A DNA stretch of 64,000 bases from Nocardioides szechwanensis (GTDB lineage Bacteria; Actinomycetota; Actinomycetes; Propionibacteriales; Nocardioidaceae): the NCBI RefSeq assembly GCF_900103935.1, contig NZ_FNIC01000001.1:986804-1050803 (forward strand), read 5' to 3'. Each line of letters starts with the position of its first letter. The first letter of the stretch is position 1. The translations under genes were made by a program, and so were the position numbers. Shown one piece after another: positions 1 through 9,806 of this stretch. A model generated the notes under the pieces. The model did not search any database. It saw nothing but the letters and a program-made list of their open reading frames with translations, and had not been told where the DNA came from.

Positions 1-62
1 GCGGCCAGTTGCGACCACGGAAAGCCGGTGACGGGCGGGCGGACTGGCAGTAGCGTCACGCC

Positions 63-551
63 ATGTCCTACCCACCACCGGTCTACCTCGGCGAGGGCGG
101 CGAGGTCACCGCCCGGTTCCGGGCCGTCGACACTCCCCCGGACCTGCCCCGCCCGGGCGGCGCTGCCCACTACCTCGCGACCGGGGCCACCACGGCCGGC
201 CGGTTCGGGCTCTACCGGTGGGACATGGGCGCCGAGCCCGGCGGCGCGCAGCCGCACTTCCACCGCACCATCAGCGAGTCGTTCTTCGTCCTGTCCGGCG
301 CCATCCAGCTGTACGACGGCAGCGCGTGGCGCGAGTCCGGGCCGGGTGACTTCGCCTACGTGCCCGAGGGCGGGGTGCACGGGTTCCGCAACGAGTCCGG
401 CGCGCCGGCCTCGCTGCTGATCCTGTTCGCGCCCGGCGCCCCTCGTGAGGCGTACTTCGAGGGGCTCGTGGAGATGGCCGAGGGCCGGGGGGCGCCGAGC
501 CACGAGGAGCTGGTGGCGTTCCTCGAGGAGCACGACAACATCTACATCTAG
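63..551 (+). CDS. Cupin-domain protein
   Basis: A 162-residue single-domain cupin, probably cytosolic. Cupin motif 1 is visible as PHFHRTISESFFVLSG (HxH, then E, then G) and motif 2 as GDFAYVPEGGVHGFRN, so the metal ligands (two His, one Glu, a second-motif His) are all in place. The family covers small-molecule dioxygenases, isomerases and non-enzymatic binding proteins, so the substrate cannot be read from the sequence. It ends about 95 bp before the stop of a convergent secreted-protein gene and appears monocistronic. No strong Shine-Dalgarno precedes the ATG, but no better start is seen because the N-terminus is already close to the conserved domain. Confidence 0.85.
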   Translation: MSYPPPVYLGEGGEVTARFRAVDTPPDLPRPGGAAHYLATGATTAGRFGLYRWDMGAEPGGAQPHFHRTISESFFVLSGAIQLYDGSAWRESGPGDFAYVPEGGVHGFRNESGAPASLLILFAPGAPREAYFEGLVEMAEGRGAPSHEELVAFLEEHDNIYI

Positions 552-645
552 CCCCACAGACGCCACGAGGGCCGGTCCACCCCCCTCACGTGGACCGACC
601 CTTCGTGCCTCGCGGGCCCTCACCGCCGGTGGGGGCCCGCGAGTA

Positions 646-1830
646 TCAGCGGACGCGCACCGAGAACGCGCGGGTGATGTCGCCGGTGACCGACTCGGAG
701 CCGGGCAGCACCAGGCGGTAGCTGAAGGTGCCCTTGCGGGTCTCCTTCGGGAACGTGACCCGCGTGGTGCCGGCGGTGACGGCCTGCGAGGCGACGTTGG
801 TCCAGGTGCCGCCGCGCAGCTTCTGCAGGGTCAGCGTCTCCAGGCCGGGCTGCGAGACCGCGACCACGTCGGCGGCGACGGCGCGGCCCCGGGTGACGGT
901 GGCGGCGGCGGTGCGGAAGCCGTCGATGTCGGTGACGGCGAGCGGCACGTCGTAGGTCTCCGGGTCGCCGTCGGCGTTGATCCGGCACTCGATCGGCGAC
1001 TCGATCGGCGCGTTGTGGAAGCTCTCACCGAAGTGGTAGTTGCTGCCGCCGACCTGCACCCAGACCACGGAGTAGTCCGTGACCCCGGCCGGCCACTGGG
1101 CGTGCTGGCTGTAGGTGAAGCCACGCGTGCCGGACCAGGTGCCGTCGTTGTTGTGGTAGTTCAGGGTCACGTCGCCGCCCGCGGTGCGGACCCGGATGTT
1201 GACGTCGTTGGACTGGCCGTCGGGGATGTTGGACGGGTAGGCGACCGTGAGCGCGTCGCAGGACGGGGCGGCGTACTTCCAGTTCCAGTCGAAGCCGCCG
1301 TTGCCGTCGGTGGCCGGCGGGTTCTCCGTGCCCTCAGGGTCCTCAGTGGGGTCCTCGGTGGGGTCCTCGGTCGGGTCCTCGGTCGGGTCCTCGGTCGGGT
1401 CCTCGGTCGGGTCCTCGGTCGGGTCCTCGGTCGGGTCCTCGGTCGGGTCCTCAGTCGGGTCCTCGGTGGGGTCCTCGTCGCCCGGCGTGGTCGCCTTGGC
1501 GTAGCTGAGCGAGTAGTGCGAGACAGCCTTGCCGGACGGGTGCCGGATCACCAGGACGGTGGCGCTCTCCTCGAGCTTCACGTCCACAGGTCCGTCGCCG
1601 TGCTTCGCGCTGCCGGCCTTGACGCAGTAGCCGGTGATCACGAGGCCCTCAGGAGCCTGGACGGTGACCGTCTGCGGGTCGCCCTTCGTGTCGATCTTGC
1701 CGGAGTCCAGGCCCAGGCAGACCTGGCCGTCGTTGCCGTCGTTGCCGGCGTTCGCCGCGTTGGTCGACAGCACGAGCACGGGCAGCGCCAGCAGGGCGGC
1801 CGTGGCGGCGAGGGTGGTGATGCGGCGCAT
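646..1830 (-). CDS. Secreted protein with EDPT tandem-repeat linker
   Basis: A 394-residue exported protein. The N-terminus is a classic Sec signal peptide: MRR, a hydrophobic run, and an A-N-A cleavage region near residues 25-28. A first small domain is followed by an acidic linker of about a dozen EDPT repeats (roughly residues 116-165). A C-terminal region of about 220 residues has scattered Cys and beta-rich sequence. No catalytic motif, sortase signal or transmembrane anchor is seen, so it is probably released or loosely wall-associated. Pro/Thr/acidic linkers of this kind commonly act as spacers through the cell wall. I do not recognise the flanking domains. The upstream 130 bp are AT-richer than the surroundings and hold the promoter. 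Confidence 0.75.
   Translation of the reverse strand: MRRITTLAATAALLALPVLVLSTNAANAGNDGNDGQVCLGLDSGKIDTKGDPQTVTVQAPEGLVITGYCVKAGSAKHGDGPVDVKLEESATVLVIRHPSGKAVSHYSLSYAKATTPGDEDPTEDPTEDPTEDPTEDPTEDPTEDPTEDPTEDPTEDPTEDPTEDPEGTENPPATDGNGGFDWNWKYAAPSCDALTVAYPSNIPDGQSNDVNIRVRTAGGDVTLNYHNNDGTWSGTRGFTYSQHAQWPAGVTDYSVVWVQVGGSNYHFGESFHNAPIESPIECRINADGDPETYDVPLAVTDIDGFRTAAATVTRGRAVAADVVAVSQPGLETLTLQKLRGGTWTNVASQAVTAGTTRVTFPKETRKGTFSYRLVLPGSESVTGDITRAFSVRVR
1338..1481. repeat. 12-bp minisatellite encoding EDPT repeats
   Basis: About twelve head-to-tail copies of a 12-bp unit (plus-strand form GGGTCCTCGGTC) lie inside the secreted-protein gene. The units are nearly identical at the DNA level, with only a few synonymous third-base changes (tcggtc, tcagtc, tcggtg). 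That implies recent expansion or homogenisation. Since 12 is a multiple of three, copy-number changes would lengthen or shorten the linker without a frameshift. Confidence 0.9.
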
Positions 1831-1974
1831 GAGGTTCTCGTCTCAGGAGGGCTGATCGGGCTGTTGACCTGACCCTGACAGCCGAAACGCACCTCAAGTA
1901 GCGATCAGGCCCAACCTTGCAGACCCCCACGCCCAACCTTGAGGTTTCCTTGAGACAAGGGCCCGAAGCGGCCC

Positions 1975-2409
1975 TCAGCAGGACGAGAGGAGCGCGCTGG
2001 CATCGCGCCGGTTGCCCGGCGAGCTCGCCTCGCGCATCAGCGCCTGGGCGGTGGCCTGGTTGGTGCTCGCGTCGATCACCAGGAGCCGCAGCCGGGTGCC
2101 GCCGCCGAGGCTGAGGACGACGACGTGGACGTCGTCCCCGGGGAACCGGCCGATGTTGACCTGGCCGCGCTTGGCGACCACGTGCGCGCCGGTGCGGTCC
2201 CAGTCGGGAGGCGAGACCAGGAGCCGGGAGATCCGGCCCCGGTCGGCGGGGAACCCGTCGACGAGGATGGGAGCCTCGCGCTGGAGGTCACGCGAGCGTG
2301 GCCACCAGGCCCCGTCCAGCGGACCGGAGTAGAACGCCTCGGCGAGGGCCAGGCGGGGCGGCTCGGGCTCGTCGGTGGCGGTGGGCGCAACTGCGGGTGA
2401 CGCCGTCAT
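1975..2409 (-). CDS. DUF5994-like protein
   Basis: A 144-residue cytosolic protein. The region LAEAFYSGPLDGAWWPRSRD followed by a conserved W-D-R-T-G block is typical of the actinobacterial DUF5994 family, whose biochemical role is unknown to me. The family is common in Nocardioides, Mycobacterium and Streptomyces. The gene is monocistronic, diverges from the SDR gene at 2527, and has no transmembrane segment or signal peptide. The intergenic region (2410-2526) contains GC-rich inverted sequence but no box I can assign with confidence. Confidence 0.7.
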   Translation of the reverse strand: MTASPAVAPTATDEPEPPRLALAEAFYSGPLDGAWWPRSRDLQREAPILVDGFPADRGRISRLLVSPPDWDRTGAHVVAKRGQVNIGRFPGDDVHVVVLSLGGGTRLRLLVIDASTNQATAQALMREASSPGNRRDASALLSSC

Positions 2410-2526
2410 GCGGACCGCCTTCCTGATGCCGGGGCCGGCCCGTGATGGGCCCGTCCACCGGCGAGGTCACCGTCAGCCTAAGCCCTCGAAGCCAGTGCCT
2501 CGTCCGGTTCGCCGTACGATTCGCCG

Positions 2527-3978
2527 GTGACCAGCGGCATCGACCCCGAGGACCTCGAGACCACGGTCCGGGTGCTGAACCGCCTGCACGAGCTGCCCGA
2601 CGACCATCCGGACCTCCGCACGGTCAAGCACGCCGCCTCCCACATGTACAAGGCGCTGAAGCACGAGCGCCGCGCGCGCAAGCGGGCCGCCGAGCTCGCC
2701 GCCGACCGGGCGGTCACCGAGCTGACGGCCACGGGCTCGCCGATGCGGATCGACGACGAGACCGAGGGCATCCCGCTCGTCTCGAGCGCCGCGGGCGCCT
2801 TCGCGGGCGAGCTGATCAACCCGCGCGGCTGCTACATCTGCAAGAACGACTACACCCTGGTCGACGCGTTCTACCACTGGCTGTGCCCCGAGTGCGCCGC
2901 CCTGTCCCACGCCAAGCGCGACCAGCGCACCGACCTCACCGGCCGGCGCGCGCTGCTCACCGGCGGTCGGGCCAAGATCGGCATGTACATCGCCCTGAGG
3001 CTGCTGCGCGACGGCGCCACCACCACGATCACGACCCGCTTCCCCAAGGACGCCGTACGCCGGTTCGCGGCGATGCCCGACGCCGCCGACTGGATCGACC
3101 GGCTCACCGTGGTCGGCATCGACCTGCGCGACCCCACCCAGGTCATCTCGCTCACCGAGGAGGTCGCCGCGGCGGGTCCGCTCGACATCCTCATCAACAA
3201 CGCCTGCCAGACCGTGCGCCGCTCCCCCGGCTCCTACGGGCCCCTCGTCGACGGCGAGTTGGCGCCGCTGCCCACCGACCTCGCGCTGCCCGAGATGGTC
3301 ACGTTCGACCGGATCTCCGAGCTGCACCCCGCCTCCATCGCCGGCACCCTGCGCGAGCATCCGGTGGCCCACCACCTCGGCGAGTCGCCGGCGTCGATGA
3401 CCGCCCTCGCGCTGAGCGCCGGCAACGCCTCCCTGGAGGCCCACCTGGCCGGAACGGCGGTCGACGCCGGCGGCCTCCTGCCGGACCTCCAGCGGGTCAA
3501 CTCGTGGACCCAGAAGGTCGAGGACGTCGACCCCCTCGAGCTCCTCGAGGTGCAGCTGTGCAACTCGATCGCGCCGTTCCTGCTGATCTCCCGCCTGCGG
3601 CCCGCGATGCGGGCCTCGGCCGCCCGCCGCCGCTACGTCGTCAACGTCTCGGCCATGGAGGGGCAGTTCTCCCGCCGCTACAAGGGCGCCGGGCACCCGC
3701 ACACCAACATGGCCAAGGCCGCGCTGAACATGCTCACCCGCACGAGCGCGGAGGAGATGTTCGAGACCGACCGGATCCTGATGACCGCGGTCGACACCGG
3801 GTGGATCACCGACGAGCGACCCCACCAGGACAAGCTCCGGATCGCCGCCGAGGGATGGCACGCGCCGCTCGACCTGGTGGACGGCGCGGCCCGGGTCTAC
3901 GACCCGATCGTCCTCGGCGAACACGGCGAGGACCTGTACGGATGCTTCGTCAAGGACTACCGTCCCAGTCCCTGGTGA
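2527..3978 (+). CDS. SDR oxidoreductase with N-terminal zinc-ribbon-like segment
   Basis: A 483-residue protein. Residues about 1-95 are helical and charged. A CxxC-x16-CxxC segment (CYICKNDY ... LCPEC) near residues 100-125 looks like a zinc knuckle. A Rossmann SDR domain starts near residue 138 (TGGRAKIGMYIALRLL) and has the LINNA motif. In the active-site region, SAMEGQFSRR leads to HTNMAKAALNM, so the usual YxxxK tyrosine position is Thr while the Lys is kept. This puts normal SDR chemistry in doubt, although a nearby YKG could supply the tyrosine. The GTG start follows a weak Shine-Dalgarno. Substrate unknown. It is followed at 35 bp by the ScoMcrA-head-like gene on the same strand. Confidence 0.75.
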   Translation: MTSGIDPEDLETTVRVLNRLHELPDDHPDLRTVKHAASHMYKALKHERRARKRAAELAADRAVTELTATGSPMRIDDETEGIPLVSSAAGAFAGELINPRGCYICKNDYTLVDAFYHWLCPECAALSHAKRDQRTDLTGRRALLTGGRAKIGMYIALRLLRDGATTTITTRFPKDAVRRFAAMPDAADWIDRLTVVGIDLRDPTQVISLTEEVAAAGPLDILINNACQTVRRSPGSYGPLVDGELAPLPTDLALPEMVTFDRISELHPASIAGTLREHPVAHHLGESPASMTALALSAGNASLEAHLAGTAVDAGGLLPDLQRVNSWTQKVEDVDPLELLEVQLCNSIAPFLLISRLRPAMRASAARRRYVVNVSAMEGQFSRRYKGAGHPHTNMAKAALNMLTRTSAEEMFETDRILMTAVDTGWITDERPHQDKLRIAAEGWHAPLDLVDGAARVYDPIVLGEHGEDLYGCFVKDYRPSPW

Positions 3979-4013
3979 GGGAGTTCGGGGCACCCGGGCC
4001 TAGAGTGGGAGGT

Positions 4014-4865
4014 GTGCCCGACTTCCATGCTGTGACCCGTGACCACGTCCTGAGTGCCATCGCCGAGTGCGACGAGCGAGGGGCTGACAGCTTCCAGCGG
4101 GCCTACGGCTTCGGAAAGACCCACGACTACCTCCTGTGGCACGACGGCAAGAGCTACGACTCGAAGGCGATCCTGGGCGTGGCCTACAAGTACGCCACCG
4201 GCACCGCCGCCTCCCGGGCCCGCTTCGCCGCGGAGAAGGAGGGCGTCGCCAACCTGCTGCGCCACCTCGAGTTCGACGTCACGTTCGTCGACGCGACCGG
4301 CCTGGCCGACCAGCCCGCCACCGGTGAGTGGCGCGAGGCCGCCGACCTGCCGCTCGACGAGTCGCGCGACGCCTGGGCCGAGGCCGCCCGCGGCGGGCTG
4401 ATCGAGACCGCCGGCCAGTACCACGCCGTGGTGACGACCAAGGAGCTCGCGACCCTGGCCCAGAACCGCACCGGCATCCGCACCAAGCAGCTCACGCACT
4501 ACTGGATCGGCGACGTGCTGACCCGCGTCGCCGCCGAGTGCGCGCGCCGTGACGAACCTCTGCTCTCCTCGCTGTGCGTCACCACCGACGGCAGCGTCGG
4601 TGCGTCGTACGCCCCGGCCGTCCTCGCCGCGACCGGCGAGGTCCCCGCCGACGCCGACGACCACGCCGCCCAGGAGCGCCTGCGCTGCTACCGCCACTTC
4701 GGTGCCGACCTGCCTGAGGGTGGTGGCGTCGCCGCCCTGACCCCCAAGCTGGCCGCGACCCGGGGCCGCGAGCGCAAGATCCGCGCGCAGGAGAAGGTCC
4801 ACGCGCACTGCCCGATCTGCAACCTGCAGCTGCCGGCCACCGGCATCTGCGACGACTGCAACTGA
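4014..4865 (+). CDS. ScoMcrA-head-like domain protein with C-terminal zinc ribbon
   Basis: A 283-residue protein from a GTG at 4014; the frame is open far upstream but homology-like sequence begins here (VPDFHAVTRDHVLSAIAECD). The first 90 residues, including YDSKAILGVAYKYATG, resemble the N-terminal head domain found in ScoMcrA-type modification-dependent nucleases. The middle region is unassigned. The C-terminus ends in CPICNLQLPATGICDDC, a CxxC-CxxC zinc ribbon that often contacts nucleic acid. There is no SRA or HNH motif, so a nuclease role cannot be claimed. It could be a regulator or a domain-shuffled defence relative. It lies immediately downstream of the SDR and may be co-transcribed with it. 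Confidence 0.65.
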   Translation: MPDFHAVTRDHVLSAIAECDERGADSFQRAYGFGKTHDYLLWHDGKSYDSKAILGVAYKYATGTAASRARFAAEKEGVANLLRHLEFDVTFVDATGLADQPATGEWREAADLPLDESRDAWAEAARGGLIETAGQYHAVVTTKELATLAQNRTGIRTKQLTHYWIGDVLTRVAAECARRDEPLLSSLCVTTDGSVGASYAPAVLAATGEVPADADDHAAQERLRCYRHFGADLPEGGGVAALTPKLAATRGRERKIRAQEKVHAHCPICNLQLPATGICDDCN

Positions 4866-4917
4866 CGCTCCGCAGTTCGCACGCGTGACCGATCCGGCCC
4901 GGGTAAGTTGAGCAGTC

Positions 4918-5874
4918 ATGCCCCCTCTCGGTGACCGATCCGCAGCCGCGCGCCCTCGTCAGGCCGTGCGGCTGCTGCTGCTCGCCCTGGCCCTGGCCGT
5001 GCTCGCGACCCTCACCGCACCCGCGTCGCTGGCCCAGGCCCGGGTCGACCCGTCGACCGACTATCCCCGGCTGCCACCGCGCTGCGAGGGTGACCTCCAC
5101 AAGATCCCGACCAAGCCGGGAGTCTGCTTCGTCACCGAGTTCCGCAAGGCCCGGCCGACGGTCGTGATCTGGGGCGACTCCCACGCCTGGCAGTACGTCC
5201 CGGCGCTCCAGGCGGCCGCCAAGGCCCGCCGCGCCAACCTGGTCGGCTTCTTCATGGGCGGCTGCCCGCCGGTGAAGGTGCCGCTGCAGGCGCCCCCGGG
5301 CGGCTACGCGTCGATCTGCGAGAAGCACAACGCGATGGCGATGAAGTTCGTCAAGAAGCTGGAGGCGGGTCCGCAGGACGTCCGGGTCGTGCTCGGATCC
5401 AGCTGGGCCGGCTACCGCCGGGCCGACCGTGAGATCAAGGCCGGGGCGGGCGAGGCCTACTACGGCTACAACGACTGGGTGAAGCAGATGGTCGCGCTCT
5501 TCATGCGCAGCGCCGGACCGCTCTTCCCCGCGCTGGGGAAGGTCGGGGTCGACGTCGACGTGATCGGGCAGACGGCCACCGTGCCGCGCAGCCTCGCCCC
5601 GTGCGCGACCGGTGAGGACCCCTACACCTGCGACCTGCGCCGCAACAGCGCGATCTACGACGAGTACAAGACCCGCAAGTGGCTGCGCGGGCTGATGAAG
5701 GAGCTGGCCGGCAAGCCCCGGCTGATCGAGGTCAACGACGCCTTCTGCGACGACTACGTCTGCCACGGCATGGTCGACGACGTCTACACGTTCTACGACG
5801 ACCTGCACCTCAGCGCCACCAAGGTGCGCCAGCTCCGGCCCTACTTCCGCGACACCTTCCGCGCGCTGCGCTGA
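4918..5874 (+). CDS. Secreted SGNH-type hydrolase
   Basis: A 318-residue exported protein. The signal peptide runs from basic residues through LLLLALALAVLATLTAPASLAQA. The mature part carries IWGDSHAWQY, the GDSH nucleophile block of the SGNH domain found at the C-terminus of acyltransferase-3 fusion proteins. It also has GGCPPVK and a C-terminal DDLHLSATK, giving the DxxH catalytic Asp/His pair. Here the SGNH module stands alone without the membrane acyltransferase domain. The likely role is O-acetyl or acyl ester cleavage on an envelope glycan, by family analogy. The ATG lies 52 bp after the previous stop and a strong hairpin follows the gene. Confidence 0.8.
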   Translation: MPPLGDRSAAARPRQAVRLLLLALALAVLATLTAPASLAQARVDPSTDYPRLPPRCEGDLHKIPTKPGVCFVTEFRKARPTVVIWGDSHAWQYVPALQAAAKARRANLVGFFMGGCPPVKVPLQAPPGGYASICEKHNAMAMKFVKKLEAGPQDVRVVLGSSWAGYRRADREIKAGAGEAYYGYNDWVKQMVALFMRSAGPLFPALGKVGVDVDVIGQTATVPRSLAPCATGEDPYTCDLRRNSAIYDEYKTRKWLRGLMKELAGKPRLIEVNDAFCDDYVCHGMVDDVYTFYDDLHLSATKVRQLRPYFRDTFRALR

Positions 5875-5879
5875 GCTGA

Positions 5880-5936
5880 GCCTGGAACCACCGATGGGCG
5901 GCGGCGCGTAGCAGCCGGAGATCGGTGGATCCAGGC
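5880..5936. terminator. Bidirectional hairpin between convergent genes
   Basis: A 16-bp inverted repeat with one mismatch: GCCTGGAACCACCGAT at 5880-5895 against ATCGGTGGATCCAGGC at 5921-5936, with a 25-base loop. It sits between the stop of the SGNH hydrolase gene and the stop of the convergent kinase gene, the expected place for a shared terminator. Confidence 0.75.
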
Positions 5937-5953
5937 CGAGCCCGGATCCGGGC

Positions 5954-8396
<2,443 letters not shown>

Positions 8397-8474
8397 GGCA
8401 CCACTCTAGTTCTTACCGGTGCGCGGGCCGTGCCACCCGTTGGGTCAACTCGGTCCCGAGGACCCCCCGCCGGC

Positions 8475-8488
8475 GGGACCTTCGTCCC
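8475..8488. promoter_or_regulatory. DevR/DosR-type box before nitroreductase and devR
   Basis: The palindrome GGGACCTTCGTCCC has the GGGAC-N4-GTCCC form of DevR/DosR boxes. It lies 91 bp upstream of the nitroreductase start and 78 bp upstream of the divergent regulator start. Nearby degenerate elements (GGTCCCGAGGACC at about 8452) may be accessory sites. Confidence 0.75.
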
Positions 8489-8579
8489 TGTGCGGTGCCG
8501 GTGTGACCACCGACTCTTGAGCGAGACGCTGACGGGCCGGCACTGGTCGCCGGGCGAACCGCGCAGACGAGGATCGATG

Positions 8580-9569
8580 ATGAACACCAGCTCGACGGCC
8601 CACGAGCAGCCCGGCGACGTGCCGGGGCTGCGGATCGTCGAGCTCGCCTGCGGCGCCCCGAGCGTTCACAACACCCAGCCCTGGCTGTGGCGCATCGACG
8701 GGATGCGGATCGAGCTGTACGCCGACTTCTCGCGCCAGCTTGAGGTGGCCGACCCCTCGGGGCGCAACCTGGTCATGAGCTGCGGTGCCGCGCTCCACCA
8801 CGCCCGCGTGGCCGCGGCCGCCCTCGGCTACCCCGCCGAGGTGGAGTACCCGACCGATCCGGCCGATCCCAGCCACCTGGCCACCCTCCGCCTGACCCAG
8901 CGGCCGCGGACCCCGCGCGCGGTCGAGGACCTCGCGGCCCTCGGGCAGCGCAGCACCGACCGGCGGCGCTTCACGTCGTGGCCGGTCCCCGAGCAGCGGC
9001 TGGCCCAGCTAGCGGCGTCCGTGGACGTCCCCGGGGTCCAGGTGGTGCCCCTGGTCGACGTGACCTCACGCTTCCGGGTCGAGCTGCTGGTCAACCGCGC
9101 GCTGGACCAGCAGGCCGCCGACGAGCGCTACGCCGAGGAGCACCAGCGGTGGATCGACCGCAGCCAGGTCGACGGGGTCCCCTCGGCGGCGGTCCCGGAC
9201 CTGTCCGGACATCCGCACAGCCAGCCCTCGCGCTTCGGCCCCGGCGAGACGTCGTACGAGGCGCGCGAACTCGTGGAGAACACCGACGGGCTGCTGGTCA
9301 TCTGCACCGACACCGACGACCAACGCTCGTGGCTGCTGGCGGGCGAGGCGCTGAGCCAGATGTGGCTGGCCGCCACCGTCGACGGGCTGAGCGTCGTCCC
9401 CTTGAGCCAGGTCATCGAGCTGCCGTCCACGCGTGAGTCGCTGCGGCTCGAGGTCCTCGGCGGCCTGACCCGGCCCCAGATCATCACCCGGATCGGCTGG
9501 CAGGAGATCGGCCGCAGCGAGCTGCCCCGCACTCCCCGACGACCGGTCGAGGAGGTCCTGCTCCCGTGA
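8580..9569 (+). CDS. Acg-like nitroreductase family protein
   Basis: A 329-residue protein of the Acg/nitroreductase-fold family. N-terminal signature residues are APSVHNTQPWLWRI; later blocks include LGQRSTDRR and GLLVICTDTDDQRSWLLAGEAL. In mycobacteria, Acg proteins bind flavin in an occluded pocket and are strongly DosR-induced under hypoxia and NO, though their reaction is unsettled. Two in-frame ATG codons occur (8577, 8580). The second is chosen because GAGG at 8569-8572 is then 7 bp away. A DevR-type box lies upstream, and a hairpin (9591-9610) follows. Confidence 0.85.
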   Translation: MNTSSTAHEQPGDVPGLRIVELACGAPSVHNTQPWLWRIDGMRIELYADFSRQLEVADPSGRNLVMSCGAALHHARVAAAALGYPAEVEYPTDPADPSHLATLRLTQRPRTPRAVEDLAALGQRSTDRRRFTSWPVPEQRLAQLAASVDVPGVQVVPLVDVTSRFRVELLVNRALDQQAADERYAEEHQRWIDRSQVDGVPSAAVPDLSGHPHSQPSRFGPGETSYEARELVENTDGLLVICTDTDDQRSWLLAGEALSQMWLAATVDGLSVVPLSQVIELPSTRESLRLEVLGGLTRPQIITRIGWQEIGRSELPRTPRRPVEEVLLP

Positions 9570-9590
9570 TCACCGCCTGGCCGTCCGAGC

Positions 9591-9610
9591 CCCTTCCTCT
9601 CCTGGAAGGG
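9591..9610. terminator. Hairpin after nitroreductase gene
   Basis: CCCTTCC at 9591-9597 pairs perfectly with GGAAGGG at 9604-9610 around a 6-base loop, 21 bp after the stop codon. The stem is short and lacks a clear T tract, so it is a weak terminator at best. Confidence 0.45.
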
Positions 9611-9702
9611 CGACGACCGCCCCATGCCGACGCGCCCCTGGTGGAGGTGGACCTCAGAACCGTCAGCCACCTGTGACTCTCACCACCTGGAGTCCCGGCC
9701 CG

Positions 9703-9720
9703 TCGGGACCTTGGTCCCGA
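9703..9720. promoter_or_regulatory. DevR/DosR-type box upstream of cydA
   Basis: TCGGGACCTTGGTCCCGA is a palindrome with 8-bp arms around TT, the best match to a DevR/DosR box in the window. It sits 86 bp upstream of the cydA GTG. Further GTCCC and GGGGAC half-sites flank it (about 9692 and 9725), suggesting cooperative binding. Confidence 0.8.
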
Positions 9721-9806
9721 CCCGAGGGGACTCCTGGCGGTGACCGCTACCCCCCGACCGTTCCTAGCCTTGACCCGCCCGCTCCCCAGCCCAGCAGGAG
9801 AATCCC

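Noticed and set aside
1338..1481. Possible CRISPR array or cluster of DevR boxes because of the repeated GGGTCCTC
   Set aside because: Units are 12 bp with no spacers and are in frame inside a gene; they encode EDPT repeats.
445..1872. Long open frame antisense to the secreted EDPT-repeat gene
   Set aside because: It is a GC-rich shadow frame dominated by GRVLGRVLG repeats from the minisatellite; the opposite strand has a signal peptide and sensible domains.
8440..8458. Additional DevR box reading GGGTCAACTCGGTCCC
   Set aside because: The half-sites are spaced by two extra bases compared with the other boxes.
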